NCBI GenBank assembly: GCA_964549275.1
Contig: CAZJUP010000009.1
Span: 32,355-96,354 of the forward strand
Reading direction: 5' to 3'
Length of the DNA: 64,000 nucleotides
Origin: CAZJUP01 sp964549275
Lineage (GTDB): Bacteria > Fidelibacterota > Marinisomatia > Marinisomatales > TCS55
Made by a program: the position numbers and the translations under genes. The notes under the pieces are model-generated. The model had not been told where the DNA came from and did not search any database. It saw only the letters and a program-made list of their open reading frames with translations. Numbering within the stretch: the first letter of the stretch is position 1; every line of letters starts with the position of its first letter. Below, in pieces: positions 40,584 through 50,457 of this stretch.

Positions 40584-41159
40584 ATGAAACATTCATTACC
40601 AACGTTACCTTATAAAATGAATGCACTGGAACCCCAAATCTCCACAGAAACTGTGGAATACCATTATGGGAAACATCACGCTGCTTATGTGAAGAATTTA
40701 AATGCAATGATTCAACATACGGATTTTGAAGGTCAATCTTTGGAAGATATTATACAGAAATCTGAAGGGGGAATTTTTAATAATGCTGCCCAGGTTTGGA
40801 ACCATACATTTTATTGGAATTGCCTAAGTCCACAAGGAGGTGGCGACCCATCGGGTGAATTGGCCGCAGCCATTCGAAAGAACTTTGGATCGTTTTCCGA
40901 ATTCAAAACGAAATTCATCAATTCTGCTGTTACTCATTTTGGTTCCGGGTGGATCTGGTTGGTTCAATCTGTTGAAGGTCTTGAAATATTGAGTACATCA
41001 AATGCTGAATCACCATTACGAACTGGTAAATCACCCCTTTTGGTTTGTGACGTATGGGAACATGCTTATTATATTGATTATCGTAATGCTCGACTTGCTT
41101 ATCTGGAAGCGTTTTGGGAAAGGGTCAATTGGGAATTTGTTGCCGAAAATTATCAATAA
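40584..41159 (+). CDS. sod: Fe/Mn superoxide dismutase
   Basis: A 191-residue SOD. Metal ligands are in H-Y-G-K-H-H-A-A-Y (first His), W-N-H-T-F-Y-W (second), and D-V-W-E-H-A-Y-Y-I-D-Y (Asp and His). The Q-S-V-E-G-L-E segment and general length fit the Fe-type as well as the Mn-type. It lies 16 bp after trxB with an aagaaag site. Confidence 0.95.
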   Translation: MKHSLPTLPYKMNALEPQISTETVEYHYGKHHAAYVKNLNAMIQHTDFEGQSLEDIIQKSEGGIFNNAAQVWNHTFYWNCLSPQGGGDPSGELAAAIRKNFGSFSEFKTKFINSAVTHFGSGWIWLVQSVEGLEILSTSNAESPLRTGKSPLLVCDVWEHAYYIDYRNARLAYLEAFWERVNWEFVAENYQ

Positions 41160-41325
41160 TTCACTTAATACAGGGGAAAGATATTTATTCCGCTTTTGAG
41201 CACTGGATTAACCGCAACGGGTATCCTCTTTTCGCTCTGATAATCTGAGTGAAAATCCGTAATTTTTAATGACAACTAATTATTATGATTTCTTGTCTAA
41301 TGAAAACATAAATTGGGAAACTTTC

Positions 41326-44241
41326 ATGAAACATATTTTTCTTTCATTCATTATTATGGCAAGTTTTGCTGCAAGTAAGCAAGAATATTTCCAGCAGGAA
41401 GTTGCCTATTCCATTGATGTAACGCTGAACGATTCTCTTCATACTTTATCCGCATTTGAATCTATTATATACAAAAATAATTCTCCGGATACATTGTCTT
41501 TTCTCTGGTTTCACATTTGGCCAAATGCTTATAAAGACGATTCCACAGCTTTTGGAAAACAATCCATTAAGAATGGCTCGCCCTCAAGATTTATAAATTC
41601 GAAAGAAAAAGATAGAGGATTTATTGATAGTCTCAATTTTACTGTTGATGGGCTACCCATTGAATGGAATTACCATCCCAAGTGGATTGATGTAGTGAAA
41701 CTCGATTTAGAGCAACCCCTTTTCCCGGGCCAATCCATCACAATTGATACCCCATTTTTTGTGAAACTCCCAATTGTATTTTCCAGATTAGGTCATACCG
41801 GGAAACATTATGAAATTACCCAATGGTATCCCAAACCAGCAGTTTACGATCATAAAGGGTGGCATCCCATGCCCTATTTAAACCAGGGTGAATTTTACTC
41901 TGAGTTTGGAACATTTGATGTGAAAATTACTCTTCCAAAGCAATATCGTATCATGGCAACGGGCGATTTAGTAAATGGGGATAAGGAATATGCCTGGCTT
42001 GATTCCCTTGCTTCAGAGGGAGATTCATTATATTTGCTTCCCAAAAAAGATTTTAAGAAAAAAATAAAGGCCATGAAGAAAAAGGGGAAGAAAAAAACTG
42101 GTTCGAAAACATTAAAAACGGAAACGAAAACCCTCCATTTTCATCAGGAGAATGTCCATGATTTTGCCTGGTTTGCGGATAAAAAATGGATTGTAAGAAA
42201 AGGAAAGTTATTCTTGGCTGACTCAACAAAAGAGATAACTCTCTGGAGCTTTTATCTGCCAAAAAATGCAGAATTGTGGGAAGACGGTATAGAATATCTA
42301 CATGATTCGGGTTACTGGTACAGCAAATTTTATGGCGATTATCCATATAATCATATCACAGCAGTGGACGGGGATCTTTCAGCTGGTGGCGGAATGGAAT
42401 ATCCGAATATTACAGTTATAGCAAAGATGCCTTCGAAAGATATGCTTGAAATGGTTATAATGCATGAGGTTGGGCACAATTGGTTTTACGGAATTTTGGG
42501 GTCCAATGAAAGAGACCATACCTGGATGGATGAAGGGCTGAACGAGTATACTAATATTCGATATTGGCAGAAAAAATATGTGGATAGAAATGAACAGTTT
42601 GTCATACAGGACTTTATTCAGAATAAAATGGGAGTTGGAAAAAGTTTGTCTTTTAGCTGGTTTAATTATATGCAATATGCAGGAAATGCTAAAAGTCGTG
42701 ATGCACAACCATTGAATCTTACAGCTAATGAATATACCCGAGGCAATTATGGTCAGCATTACGCCAAGACAGCTGTATTTATGCGATTCCTTCAGCATTA
42801 TCTCGGGGAAGAAAAAATGGACGAAATTATGAAGGATTATTACGAAACTTGGAAATTTCGCCATCCTTATCCTGAAGATTTAGAAGATATTTTTACCAAG
42901 CATACAGACCGGGATTTAAAATGGTTTTTTAATGGAGTTTTTAATCAAACAACTTTTGTGGATTATGGAATAGCTCAAGAAAACGAAAAGTTTATCTTAA
43001 CAAACGTAGGTACATTTAAATGTCCAGTTGAAGTTGGATATTTCAAACGGGACGGGAAACTTTTACAAAGGGAGTGGGTCGAAGGATTTCAATGGCAAAA
43101 ATTATTACACCATCCTGTGGGTACACATTTTGTTACAATAGACCCGGACCAACATATGCCCGATACCGATCGGACAAATAATACAACAAGAAAAAAATTA
43201 AAATTTCATTTTGTCTGGGATAAGCCTACATATTACAGTCGAGATATCAATATAGTTCCCTGGCTTTTTTCATACAATTATTATAATGGATTTACTCCGG
43301 GGATCGTGGCCTTCAGCGGGTTTTTACCAGGATATGGAAATATAAGCAATTCACTATCCATTCTTTATGATTTTAAAAATAACACCCCGGTGGGGGGCGT
43401 ATCCTTTTTAAAAGGTCTGGGGTCATCAGGTATTTTCCATAAATCGAGTGGTGGGTTGAAAATTGAACGATTTGCAGGGAGACAAGGAGCAAATCTTGGC
43501 TTTACCGGAACGATTAAGAAAAGGTTAAGCCGGTCTCCCATTACCAAAATTAATTCTGTGATTTATTACCACAATTTGGATTCAAGCGCCCTCGATCCGA
43601 ATCTCTATTCGGGCGGGACTTATGTGGTTGGTTCAATAAAGGTGTCCAGTAATTGGACTATTGGAATCTCAAAACGATTTGGGGTAGAGACAGAAATAAA
43701 AGTTGGAAATGGATTCGGTAAGACCATCCTTTCTGGATATTATTCCTATAGATTTAACAAGAAGTTAAAATCTAAAATTCGAATTTTTGGGGAAACATTT
43801 ATTTCGGACAAAAAGGTTCCCTTGCAATATCGAACATATTTGAGCGGTGGGGTTAACCCCGATTTTAATGAATCGGTATTAGACAGAACCGGGAAAAGTA
43901 AAAATCTCCGGGTACTCAATAATATGATTCATAAAGGTGGCCCTGAATTGAGAGGCCTCGTATTGGATAGTCAGGGTTTACCCCTTGCTACAACGAAATA
44001 TGCTTATTCAGTGAAAATTGATCAAACGATTCCTTACATGCCCGGAACTGTATTCCTTGACTATGGTGGAGGCGATTTTGAAACTCCTTATGTCACGGCA
44101 GGATTTGAAATTGGAGGACTCATTATTCCCTTATATCAAAGTTGGGAAACAGACAACAAGACACCGAATAATTTGATGTGGATATTCAATAGAATCCGTT
44201 TTCAATTCAAACTTGATGGGCTTATAAAATTTTCCCAATAA
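41326..44241 (+). CDS. Secreted M1-family (gluzincin) metallopeptidase with C-terminal beta-strand-rich region
   Basis: About 971 residues from ATG 41326, chosen because it gives a signal peptide (K-H-I-F-L-S-F-I-I-M-A-S-F-A); the reading from 41269 adds 19 residues. The M1 site is H-E-V-G-H-N-W (His380-His384) with the distal Glu in M-D-E-G-L-N-E-Y, and a G-G-M-E-Y-P substrate motif about 20 residues ahead. Lysine-rich residues near 250-275 form an inserted loop. From about residue 640 to the end the sequence shows alternating polar and hydrophobic strands and ends in aromatic/hydrophobic residues, which suggests an outer-membrane beta-barrel tail. Confidence 0.82.
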   Translation: MKHIFLSFIIMASFAASKQEYFQQEVAYSIDVTLNDSLHTLSAFESIIYKNNSPDTLSFLWFHIWPNAYKDDSTAFGKQSIKNGSPSRFINSKEKDRGFIDSLNFTVDGLPIEWNYHPKWIDVVKLDLEQPLFPGQSITIDTPFFVKLPIVFSRLGHTGKHYEITQWYPKPAVYDHKGWHPMPYLNQGEFYSEFGTFDVKITLPKQYRIMATGDLVNGDKEYAWLDSLASEGDSLYLLPKKDFKKKIKAMKKKGKKKTGSKTLKTETKTLHFHQENVHDFAWFADKKWIVRKGKLFLADSTKEITLWSFYLPKNAELWEDGIEYLHDSGYWYSKFYGDYPYNHITAVDGDLSAGGGMEYPNITVIAKMPSKDMLEMVIMHEVGHNWFYGILGSNERDHTWMDEGLNEYTNIRYWQKKYVDRNEQFVIQDFIQNKMGVGKSLSFSWFNYMQYAGNAKSRDAQPLNLTANEYTRGNYGQHYAKTAVFMRFLQHYLGEEKMDEIMKDYYETWKFRHPYPEDLEDIFTKHTDRDLKWFFNGVFNQTTFVDYGIAQENEKFILTNVGTFKCPVEVGYFKRDGKLLQREWVEGFQWQKLLHHPVGTHFVTIDPDQHMPDTDRTNNTTRKKLKFHFVWDKPTYYSRDINIVPWLFSYNYYNGFTPGIVAFSGFLPGYGNISNSLSILYDFKNNTPVGGVSFLKGLGSSGIFHKSSGGLKIERFAGRQGANLGFTGTIKKRLSRSPITKINSVIYYHNLDSSALDPNLYSGGTYVVGSIKVSSNWTIGISKRFGVETEIKVGNGFGKTILSGYYSYRFNKKLKSKIRIFGETFISDKKVPLQYRTYLSGGVNPDFNESVLDRTGKSKNLRVLNNMIHKGGPELRGLVLDSQGLPLATTKYAYSVKIDQTIPYMPGTVFLDYGGGDFETPYVTAGFEIGGLIIPLYQSWETDNKTPNNLMWIFNRIRFQFKLDGLIKFSQ

Positions 44242-44408
44242 TGTTTTATTAGAAATATTCGATTAGAACGAAGGATAGAAAACAAATGTCACGGATGGGA
44301 TTTGTTCTATAGCTGTGGAATACCTTTTTTCTTTCCCACACCATTTTTGTAAATTTCACCTACATTTTAAGCGGAGTTTTAACATTTTTTCGAGAGGATT
44401 TACTTCAA

Positions 44409-44840
44409 ATGGCCAAATGGAATAAAAAATCATTTACCGATGAATTACGTAAAAATTGCAATCGAGAGGTGGCAAAAATCGGTGAAAAAATCATAGAATT
44501 TGCAGAAAAACACTCTAAAGAAACATCATGGGGACGGGGCTCAGATCATGGAACACTTACATTCAGGTGTGACTCCGATTTTGGGATGCTTCCTATCTTT
44601 CATATGACTACAGATGGTCAACTGAATCTCCAAATTAATTTTCTGCGTAGTAAGGAACTTCCTAAGCAAGTTATGCGGGATATGATAATGAAACTTGAGT
44701 CTAATTTCCTGAGAGATTATGACGAAGATATGTACCCTATAGATACTTACGAACCCATGGATGAGTTATTTCTAACCTATTCCCAGGTAGATAAATTTTT
44801 AGGGACAGTTGAAGGGTGCGTTTACCGACTGAAACAATAG
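44409..44840 (+). CDS. Conserved hypothetical cytoplasmic protein
   Basis: A 143-residue soluble protein with no recognised domain. The first 60 residues are helical and basic; the middle (D-H-G-T-L-T-F-R-C-D-S-D-F-G-M-L-P) could be beta-structured, as in small nucleotide-binding or DUF4268-like folds, but that is not established. Its stop is 1 bp before the VKOR gene start. 44242-44408 ahead of it has no gene. Confidence 0.6.
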   Translation: MAKWNKKSFTDELRKNCNREVAKIGEKIIEFAEKHSKETSWGRGSDHGTLTFRCDSDFGMLPIFHMTTDGQLNLQINFLRSKELPKQVMRDMIMKLESNFLRDYDEDMYPIDTYEPMDELFLTYSQVDKFLGTVEGCVYRLKQ

Positions 44841-44841
44841 A

Positions 44842-45264
44842 GTGAACCTGATTTACTATTGGATTGGAGCCCTGCTGGCATTTGCTGGCGGGGCTTTTTC
44901 TTTTTATTTCCACGGTGTATATAAACAATGGCTGCATCATGATCAGTGGTGGATTCCAAAAGTTTGCCGAATGGAATCTCAAACCTGCACATCCATAGCA
45001 GAAACAAAATATGGACACATTGGAGGACTGCCGAATGCTTTAACAGGATTCGCGATCATGGTTATATATATCGGGGTGCTCATTGGAGTACCCTTGGGGT
45101 TTGTTCTGCCAAATATTCCCTTTATTATAGGGCTGTTTACTGTAGGAATAGGACTTTATCTCATTTATGGATTATTTAGATTGAAGGTGATCTGTCCAGT
45201 TTGCATTGCTGTACACACCCTAAATTGTATTATCCTCCTCCTTCAGATTATGGCTCTGATTTAA
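44842..45264 (+). CDS. VKOR-family thiol oxidoreductase
   Basis: A 140-residue membrane protein of the vitamin K epoxide reductase family, with four hydrophobic helices. The loop cysteines are Cys42 and Cys49 (V-C-R-M-E-S-Q-T-C), and the quinone-side redox pair is V-I-C-P-V-C near residue 116-121. Such proteins reoxidise a DsbA-like partner for disulfide formation. No thioredoxin domain is fused. Translation starts at GTG immediately after the upstream stop. Confidence 0.85.
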   Translation: MNLIYYWIGALLAFAGGAFSFYFHGVYKQWLHHDQWWIPKVCRMESQTCTSIAETKYGHIGGLPNALTGFAIMVIYIGVLIGVPLGFVLPNIPFIIGLFTVGIGLYLIYGLFRLKVICPVCIAVHTLNCIILLLQIMALI

Positions 45265-45292
45265 TTAATATAAATTTTTAGTTTGTTAGTAA

Positions 45293-45308
45293 TATAAAGT
45301 ACTTTATA
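45293..45308. promoter_or_regulatory. Perfect 16-bp palindrome TATAAAGTACTTTATA
   Basis: Lies 30 bp before the ATG of a membrane-protein/winged-helix pair; a natural operator candidate for the regulator at 45924. Confidence 0.5.
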
Positions 45309-45338
45309 AATTAAAGTATAATTTAATAAAGGATTATT

Positions 45339-45920
45339 ATGAATACAGATACGCTTCAGGGTGATTTGGCCTACATAAAGAAGATTGTAGAAGAAAGTAG
45401 AAAAAATATTGGATTAAGTGGTGATCACCTCATCGTGTGGGGGATACTTGTTTCTATTGCATTAATCGTGACATGGGCGAATCATTATTTTCAATGGAAT
45501 GCCAGTGAATGGCTTCACTGGGCTTTGGTCATTGGAGGGGGATGGTTGTTCGAAATAATATATGGCAGAACAGTGGACAGGAAAAAACCTGTTCGAACCT
45601 ATGCGGAAAAGATTGATGGATATTTATGGCTGTCCATCGGAATCACCATGACTCTATTAGGATTTTTAGGCATTGGTACGAAGGCCATTCATCCTCATTA
45701 TATCTCCCCCGTCTTTTCAACAATTCTCGCCATCGGATACTTTTCGTCCGGAATAATTTATGAAGTAAAATGGATGCGCAACTTAGCCTTCGGTTGGTGG
45801 AGTGGCGCTATTATTATGTTTCTATTCCCTGGTATGTATCATGTATTGTTTATGGCTGGAATGATGATAGCATTTCAGGTAATTCCAGGTTTCATCATTC
45901 AGAAAACTTGGGCGAATTAA
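45339..45920 (+). CDS. Membrane protein of unknown function, partner of a winged-helix regulator
   Basis: A 193-residue protein with about four to five helices (about 33-50, 63-79, 98-116, 126-142 and 150-185). It is 3 bp ahead of a winged-helix regulator gene. Such pairs of a membrane protein and a small winged-helix protein are common in Bacteroidetes-related genomes. Function unknown. Confidence 0.7.
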   Translation: MNTDTLQGDLAYIKKIVEESRKNIGLSGDHLIVWGILVSIALIVTWANHYFQWNASEWLHWALVIGGGWLFEIIYGRTVDRKKPVRTYAEKIDGYLWLSIGITMTLLGFLGIGTKAIHPHYISPVFSTILAIGYFSSGIIYEVKWMRNLAFGWWSGAIIMFLFPGMYHVLFMAGMMIAFQVIPGFIIQKTWAN

Positions 45921-45923
45921 TAC

Positions 45924-46226
45924 ATGGCTGATTTTAATTATCAGCAATTGGATGATATTATTCATTCACGGATTCGATTGGCAATTATGGCCATGCTCGT
46001 TTCAGTAGATTCAGCAAATTTTGTTTATATCCGCGAAAAAGTTAAGGCCAGTGATGGAAACCTCAGTGTGCACATTCGGAAACTGGAGGAGGTCAATTAT
46101 GTTTCGTCGGATAAAACATTTATAGATAGAAAACCGCTTACAACCTATCGTATTACCGAATTGGGGCGACAAGCCTTCGAAGAATATGTGAATCGATTGA
46201 GCGGGCTTATAGACAAGGGTGAGTGA
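45924..46226 (+). CDS. Winged-helix transcriptional regulator
   Basis: A 100-residue single-domain winged helix of the ArsR/MarR-like class. R-L-A-I-M-A-M-L-V near 18, Y-I-R-E-K-V-K-A-S-D-G-N-L-S-V-H-I-R-K-L (helix-turn-helix, about 35-54), then a wing T-Y-R-I-T-E-L-G. No ligand domain is present. It overlaps the TonB-receptor gene by 1-4 bp and may control it and the membrane-protein partner. The palindrome at 45293 is a candidate site. Confidence 0.85.
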   Translation: MADFNYQQLDDIIHSRIRLAIMAMLVSVDSANFVYIREKVKASDGNLSVHIRKLEEVNYVSSDKTFIDRKPLTTYRITELGRQAFEEYVNRLSGLIDKGE

Positions 46227-48361
46227 TGATTAGAGTAGTAATGTTTGGGTTTATTTTTTCGTTCGCTATTTATGGACAGGGCAGTCATCTGATGTCAGGA
46301 AAAGTAGTGGATGAATCGGGGAATGCTCTGGCCTTTGTTAACGTTTATTTTACAGACACACTTGAAGGCGCTATGACCTCGGAAGAAGGATATTTTTCTA
46401 TTCAGACAAAATCGTTAGGTGCCAGAACCTTGCGATTCTCTCATATCGGATTTGAGCCGCAGGATTTAGAGCTGAACCTGAGCAGGAACTCGAAGGAGAT
46501 CCTCACGGTTACTCTTGTCAAATCTTACATGGAAATGGACCCGGTAACTGTTAGCGCCGGTTCATTTACAATGGCTGATGAAGAAGGTCAAACTTTGACC
46601 AGCCTGGATGTGGTCACAACCGCCGGTGCAGCAGCAGATATTTTTCGGGCTGTTCAGACTTTTCCTGGAGTGAACCAAGTTGATGAAGGAGCAGGGATGT
46701 ATGTTCGTGGCGGAGATGTTTCGGAAACTTCAGTGATTCTGGATCAAGCTACCATCAGCCATCCCTATAAATATGAGTCTGATACAGGCGGATATTTTGG
46801 GATGATTAGTCCATGGCTTTTATCGGGAACCTATTTTTCCTCAGGGGGATTTTCTGCACAATATGGCAATGTATTGTCAGGCGTCCTGGCCATGGAGTCA
46901 TTGGATTTGCCAAGCCGGTCCTCCCTAACGGTTGGGGCAGGGCTGGCTGCATTGTCTTTAGGTGGATCCTGGCTCATAACACCAGAAAAATTAGCAGTGC
47001 AGTTTTCTGGTAATTATTCAAACACTAAATATTTGTTTAAAGTGAATGGAGGAGAAGACCGTTTCGAAAAAGTTCCCACCAGCTGGGATGGAAATTTCAG
47101 TGCAGTGTGGAAATACTCTTCATGGGGTCAGGTGAAACTGTTTTTCTATGCCAATGTGGATGAAATAGGGGTTCGGGTATATAGTCCTTCTTTTGATGGA
47201 ACAATGCTGAATGATAATCAATCTCGATTAGGCAATCTGCAATGGCGTCATTTGTTTAGTCAGGGGATCCTAGTCAAATCCAGCTTGTCCCTAAATAATT
47301 TTGGGCAGGGATTAGCATTGGGAAATCTGAGTAAAGACCTAGAGGATTCATTGTTGAAATGGAGAACGGATGTTGTTATTCCTATTTCGAAAAACCTAAA
47401 ACTAAACGCTGGATGGGTTATTGATGATTTAAAAACAGTGCTTTCTGCAACCTTTCCGAAAGACCCCAATGATTTACATCCAAAAGCTGATACGGATATC
47501 TATAATGTAGATTATAAAACACGACGATACGGTTTTTATGGAGAAGGAGAAATGAACTTAACTCGACGGTTATTTCTTATTGCCGGGATTCGGGGAGATG
47601 TTTTGGAAACACCAAGTCAACAGGTTTTTGATCCTCGGGTTTCTTTGAATTATCGTCTTTCACAAAACCAGTTTTTAAAAGCGGCCACAGGCCTATATCA
47701 TCAATACCCTAATGCACAATACCGGGACGAATGGGTAGGAAATCCGGATTTAAAAGCGATGGAAGCCGTTCATTACATCCTAGGTTATGAATATAAAGCT
47801 GGAATTTCTGATTTTAAGGCGGAAGTGTATCGAAAGGAATACCGCAAATTGGTGCTTGAGGATGACATGAAGAAATACACGAATGAAGGCCATGGATATG
47901 CTTACGGTGCTGATTTCTTTTTAAAAGGGACGCTTCCTGTTGTTTCCGGATGGATTTCTTACAGCTTTTTACAATCCCGGCGTAAAGAATTGGATCGCCT
48001 GAGACAAGTTCCAACGGATTATGATATTAATCATAATATCACGGCTGCACTTAAAACACAACTGGGTATATTAAACAATTTGAGCTTGACCTACCGCTAC
48101 ACGACAGGGAAGCCCTATACACCGGCTTTGGACGATTGGAATGGAGCTCGTCTGCCGGCTATGCAGCGGTTGGATGTGTCGTTCAGTAGATTATTCCCTA
48201 TTAGAGCAGAAGGCTTGCTGGTGCTTTACGCCTCCGTATCCAACCTATTGGATAGAACAAACATTTATGGATACATCTATTCTCCGGATTATTCGGAGAG
48301 AACAGAGTTGAAAAGTACCCATGGCCGAAACGTTTACTTCGGATTTTCATTAACTTTATAA
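46226..48361 (+). CDS. TonB-dependent outer-membrane receptor with carboxypeptidase-regulatory-like domain
   Basis: A protein of about 711 residues starting at ATG 46226 (a GTG at 46223 is equivalent). Signal peptide (R-V-V-M-F-G-F-I-F-S-F-A-I-Y-G), a CarboxypepD_reg-like domain about 22-105 (G-K-V-V-D-E-S-G-N-A-L), a plug domain with Q-T-F-P-G-V-N-Q-V-D-E-G-A-G-M-Y-V-R-G (about 148-165), then a 22-strand barrel ending in Y-F-G-F-S-L-T-L. It is of the SusC/CirA-like type. The substrate cannot be read. It is coupled to a winged-helix regulator. Confidence 0.85.
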   Translation: MIRVVMFGFIFSFAIYGQGSHLMSGKVVDESGNALAFVNVYFTDTLEGAMTSEEGYFSIQTKSLGARTLRFSHIGFEPQDLELNLSRNSKEILTVTLVKSYMEMDPVTVSAGSFTMADEEGQTLTSLDVVTTAGAAADIFRAVQTFPGVNQVDEGAGMYVRGGDVSETSVILDQATISHPYKYESDTGGYFGMISPWLLSGTYFSSGGFSAQYGNVLSGVLAMESLDLPSRSSLTVGAGLAALSLGGSWLITPEKLAVQFSGNYSNTKYLFKVNGGEDRFEKVPTSWDGNFSAVWKYSSWGQVKLFFYANVDEIGVRVYSPSFDGTMLNDNQSRLGNLQWRHLFSQGILVKSSLSLNNFGQGLALGNLSKDLEDSLLKWRTDVVIPISKNLKLNAGWVIDDLKTVLSATFPKDPNDLHPKADTDIYNVDYKTRRYGFYGEGEMNLTRRLFLIAGIRGDVLETPSQQVFDPRVSLNYRLSQNQFLKAATGLYHQYPNAQYRDEWVGNPDLKAMEAVHYILGYEYKAGISDFKAEVYRKEYRKLVLEDDMKKYTNEGHGYAYGADFFLKGTLPVVSGWISYSFLQSRRKELDRLRQVPTDYDINHNITAALKTQLGILNNLSLTYRYTTGKPYTPALDDWNGARLPAMQRLDVSFSRLFPIRAEGLLVLYASVSNLLDRTNIYGYIYSPDYSERTELKSTHGRNVYFGFSLTL

Positions 48362-48503
48362 TAATTGCCTAATGGACGTTAAGTATTCAGATTTGAATGA
48401 AAAATCAAAAATTTAAATCAAATAGAAAAGAGACTAATTCTAATGCGTGCAATCTCAATCATAGACCGCATTTCAATTATCGAGTTTAAGAGGAGGAAAT
48501 AAT

Positions 48504-49256
48504 ATGAGACACAAAATATTTATCCCGGTAATATTTTTAATTGTTACTGGTGTTTTTGGACAATCAACGGATACCTATCTATTGGCAGGAAAAGAAAAAA
48601 TTGAACAAGGCATTCAGAATTGGAACGGACAGGAAATGCTCGAAGCTCGAGCTCATTTTGAACGAGGATTAACCCTGAATGATAAGCCTTGGCTTTTTCA
48701 TTATTATATCGCCTATTGTGACCAACAATTGGGGCATTTCGTTCAGGGAAAGAAGGACAAGAAAAAGGCGATTGAGTATGTGAATAATGCCATCGAACAT
48801 TTGAATAAATCTATCAAACTCAACAGCGATTTTGCAGAAGGGTATGGATTGCTCTCCTCCATGTATGGTGAAAAAATCGGGTTACAGTCTTGGACAGGAA
48901 TTGTGTATGGCTCACGATCCAGCACACTGATGAGGAAAGCCTTAATGTTGGAACCGAATAATCCTAGACTATATATGATAAAGGGAATATCGGCCATGTT
49001 TACACCTGAAAAATGGGGAGGAAGCAAGACTGAGGCAAAAAAATTATTCTTTAAAGCAGCAGAATTATTTAAAAATGACCATCCTGAATCCATCATGCCG
49101 GACTGGGGGGATAGCGATGTTTATGCCTGGCTGGGTCAGGCAGAGTTGAGTTTGGGAGATACATTGTCTGCGGTAATTCATTATGAAAAAGCACTTGAAA
49201 TCAATCCGAAAAACAGCTGGGTAAAATTTCAATTAATTCCCAAAGTACAAAAATAA
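48504..49256 (+). CDS. Secreted TPR-repeat protein
   Basis: A 250-residue protein with a signal peptide (H-K-I-F-I-P-V-I-F-L-I-V-T-G-V-F-G). Helical repeats include a clear TPR at the end, A-V-I-H-Y-E-K-A-L-E-I-N-P-K, and another near residue 100. A strong gaggaggaaat ribosome site precedes the ATG. Scaffold function is likely; partner unknown. 48362-48503 upstream has no gene. Confidence 0.78.
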   Translation: MRHKIFIPVIFLIVTGVFGQSTDTYLLAGKEKIEQGIQNWNGQEMLEARAHFERGLTLNDKPWLFHYYIAYCDQQLGHFVQGKKDKKKAIEYVNNAIEHLNKSIKLNSDFAEGYGLLSSMYGEKIGLQSWTGIVYGSRSSTLMRKALMLEPNNPRLYMIKGISAMFTPEKWGGSKTEAKKLFFKAAELFKNDHPESIMPDWGDSDVYAWLGQAELSLGDTLSAVIHYEKALEINPKNSWVKFQLIPKVQK

Positions 49257-49306
49257 AAAGAATTAATTCTAATCATAGTATGGGAAGATAATCTGGAGAA
49301 ACATTT

Positions 49307-50449
49307 ATGAGAAATTTAGGAGTAGCTCTCGTTATTATTAGTTCGTTAGGTGTTGCAGTCCAACCTAACTATTATGAACCATGGCAGAGTGATTATCATG
49401 AGCAATTCAATGATGTACGAATTAAAATAGCAGCCCACGGTTTATTATCACCAAGTGCACACAATACACAACCTTGGATTATAAAATTAAAAGGGAATAA
49501 TCCATTGGTCTTCTCCTTGTTCACGGATGCGAAAAGATTATTACCAGAAACAGATCCTCACTCTCGTCAGATAACCATTAGTCAGGGGACCTTTTTGGAA
49601 ACAGGAAAAATCGCTGCTAATCAATTGGGGTATAATTTTGAATATGAATTATTTCCTGAAGGTGAATACAGTCAAATTACTTTTCATTCTGAAATGAACG
49701 AAAAACCTGTTGCACGTATTTTTTTATCAGATGGATTTCAAAACTCAATTATAAATTCACAACTATATGATGAAATTTTTCATCGTGTAACGAATCGAAC
49801 TCCTTATTTCGGAGAGCCATTAAATGATGATGAAATGACAGAATTACAATCACTAAATGATAATCCCAAATTGAGATTGGTATTTTTCAATGACACAGAA
49901 TCACTTGATAATATTCGAACCATTGCCATGGATGCCGTGAAAGTAGAATCAACTACAAAAGAAACCATGAAAGAGACGGTACGGCTATTTCGTGATTCAG
50001 AAAAAGAGAAAAAATATCATCGGGATGGGATTACAATGATGAGCGGTGGATTAAGGGGTTTCAATCTTAAAATGGTTCAATTCTTTTCAAATTTATTTCC
50101 TATGAGTTGGGAAAAAATGGGTGAGATTTGGTTGAAATCAGAAACAAAAAATATTCAATCAGCAACCACCTTTGCCATGATTATTTCAAATGATAACTCA
50201 AGAACAACTCAGGTAAAAACGGGAATGCTTTATGCTCGATTTCAACTCAAAGCTTCAACTTTAGGATTAAGTATGCAGCCGTTAAGCCAAGCATTACAAG
50301 AATATCCTAAAATGTCTCAATTGTATAACAATATTCACAAAGAATTTTCAAAAAACGGAAAAACCATTCAAATGTTGGTGAGAATGGGCAGAGCAAATGA
50401 GGTGATTCACAGCCCGCGACGGGATGTGATGGATTTGATTTTTAAATAA
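49307..50449 (+). CDS. Acg-like nitroreductase-family protein, probably exported
   Basis: A 380-residue protein with a hydrophobic N-terminus (V-A-L-V-I-I-S-S-L-G-V-A) and the FMN-site block A-H-G-L-L-S-P-S-A-H-N-T-Q-P-W (about 44-58), typical of Acg/nitroreductase-like proteins. A second half (about 190-370) has R-M-G-R-A near the end. Enzyme activity is not shown; Acg relatives may store or sequester flavin. Confidence 0.75.
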   Translation: MRNLGVALVIISSLGVAVQPNYYEPWQSDYHEQFNDVRIKIAAHGLLSPSAHNTQPWIIKLKGNNPLVFSLFTDAKRLLPETDPHSRQITISQGTFLETGKIAANQLGYNFEYELFPEGEYSQITFHSEMNEKPVARIFLSDGFQNSIINSQLYDEIFHRVTNRTPYFGEPLNDDEMTELQSLNDNPKLRLVFFNDTESLDNIRTIAMDAVKVESTTKETMKETVRLFRDSEKEKKYHRDGITMMSGGLRGFNLKMVQFFSNLFPMSWEKMGEIWLKSETKNIQSATTFAMIISNDNSRTTQVKTGMLYARFQLKASTLGLSMQPLSQALQEYPKMSQLYNNIHKEFSKNGKTIQMLVRMGRANEVIHSPRRDVMDLIFK

Positions 50450-50457
50450 TAAAAAAA

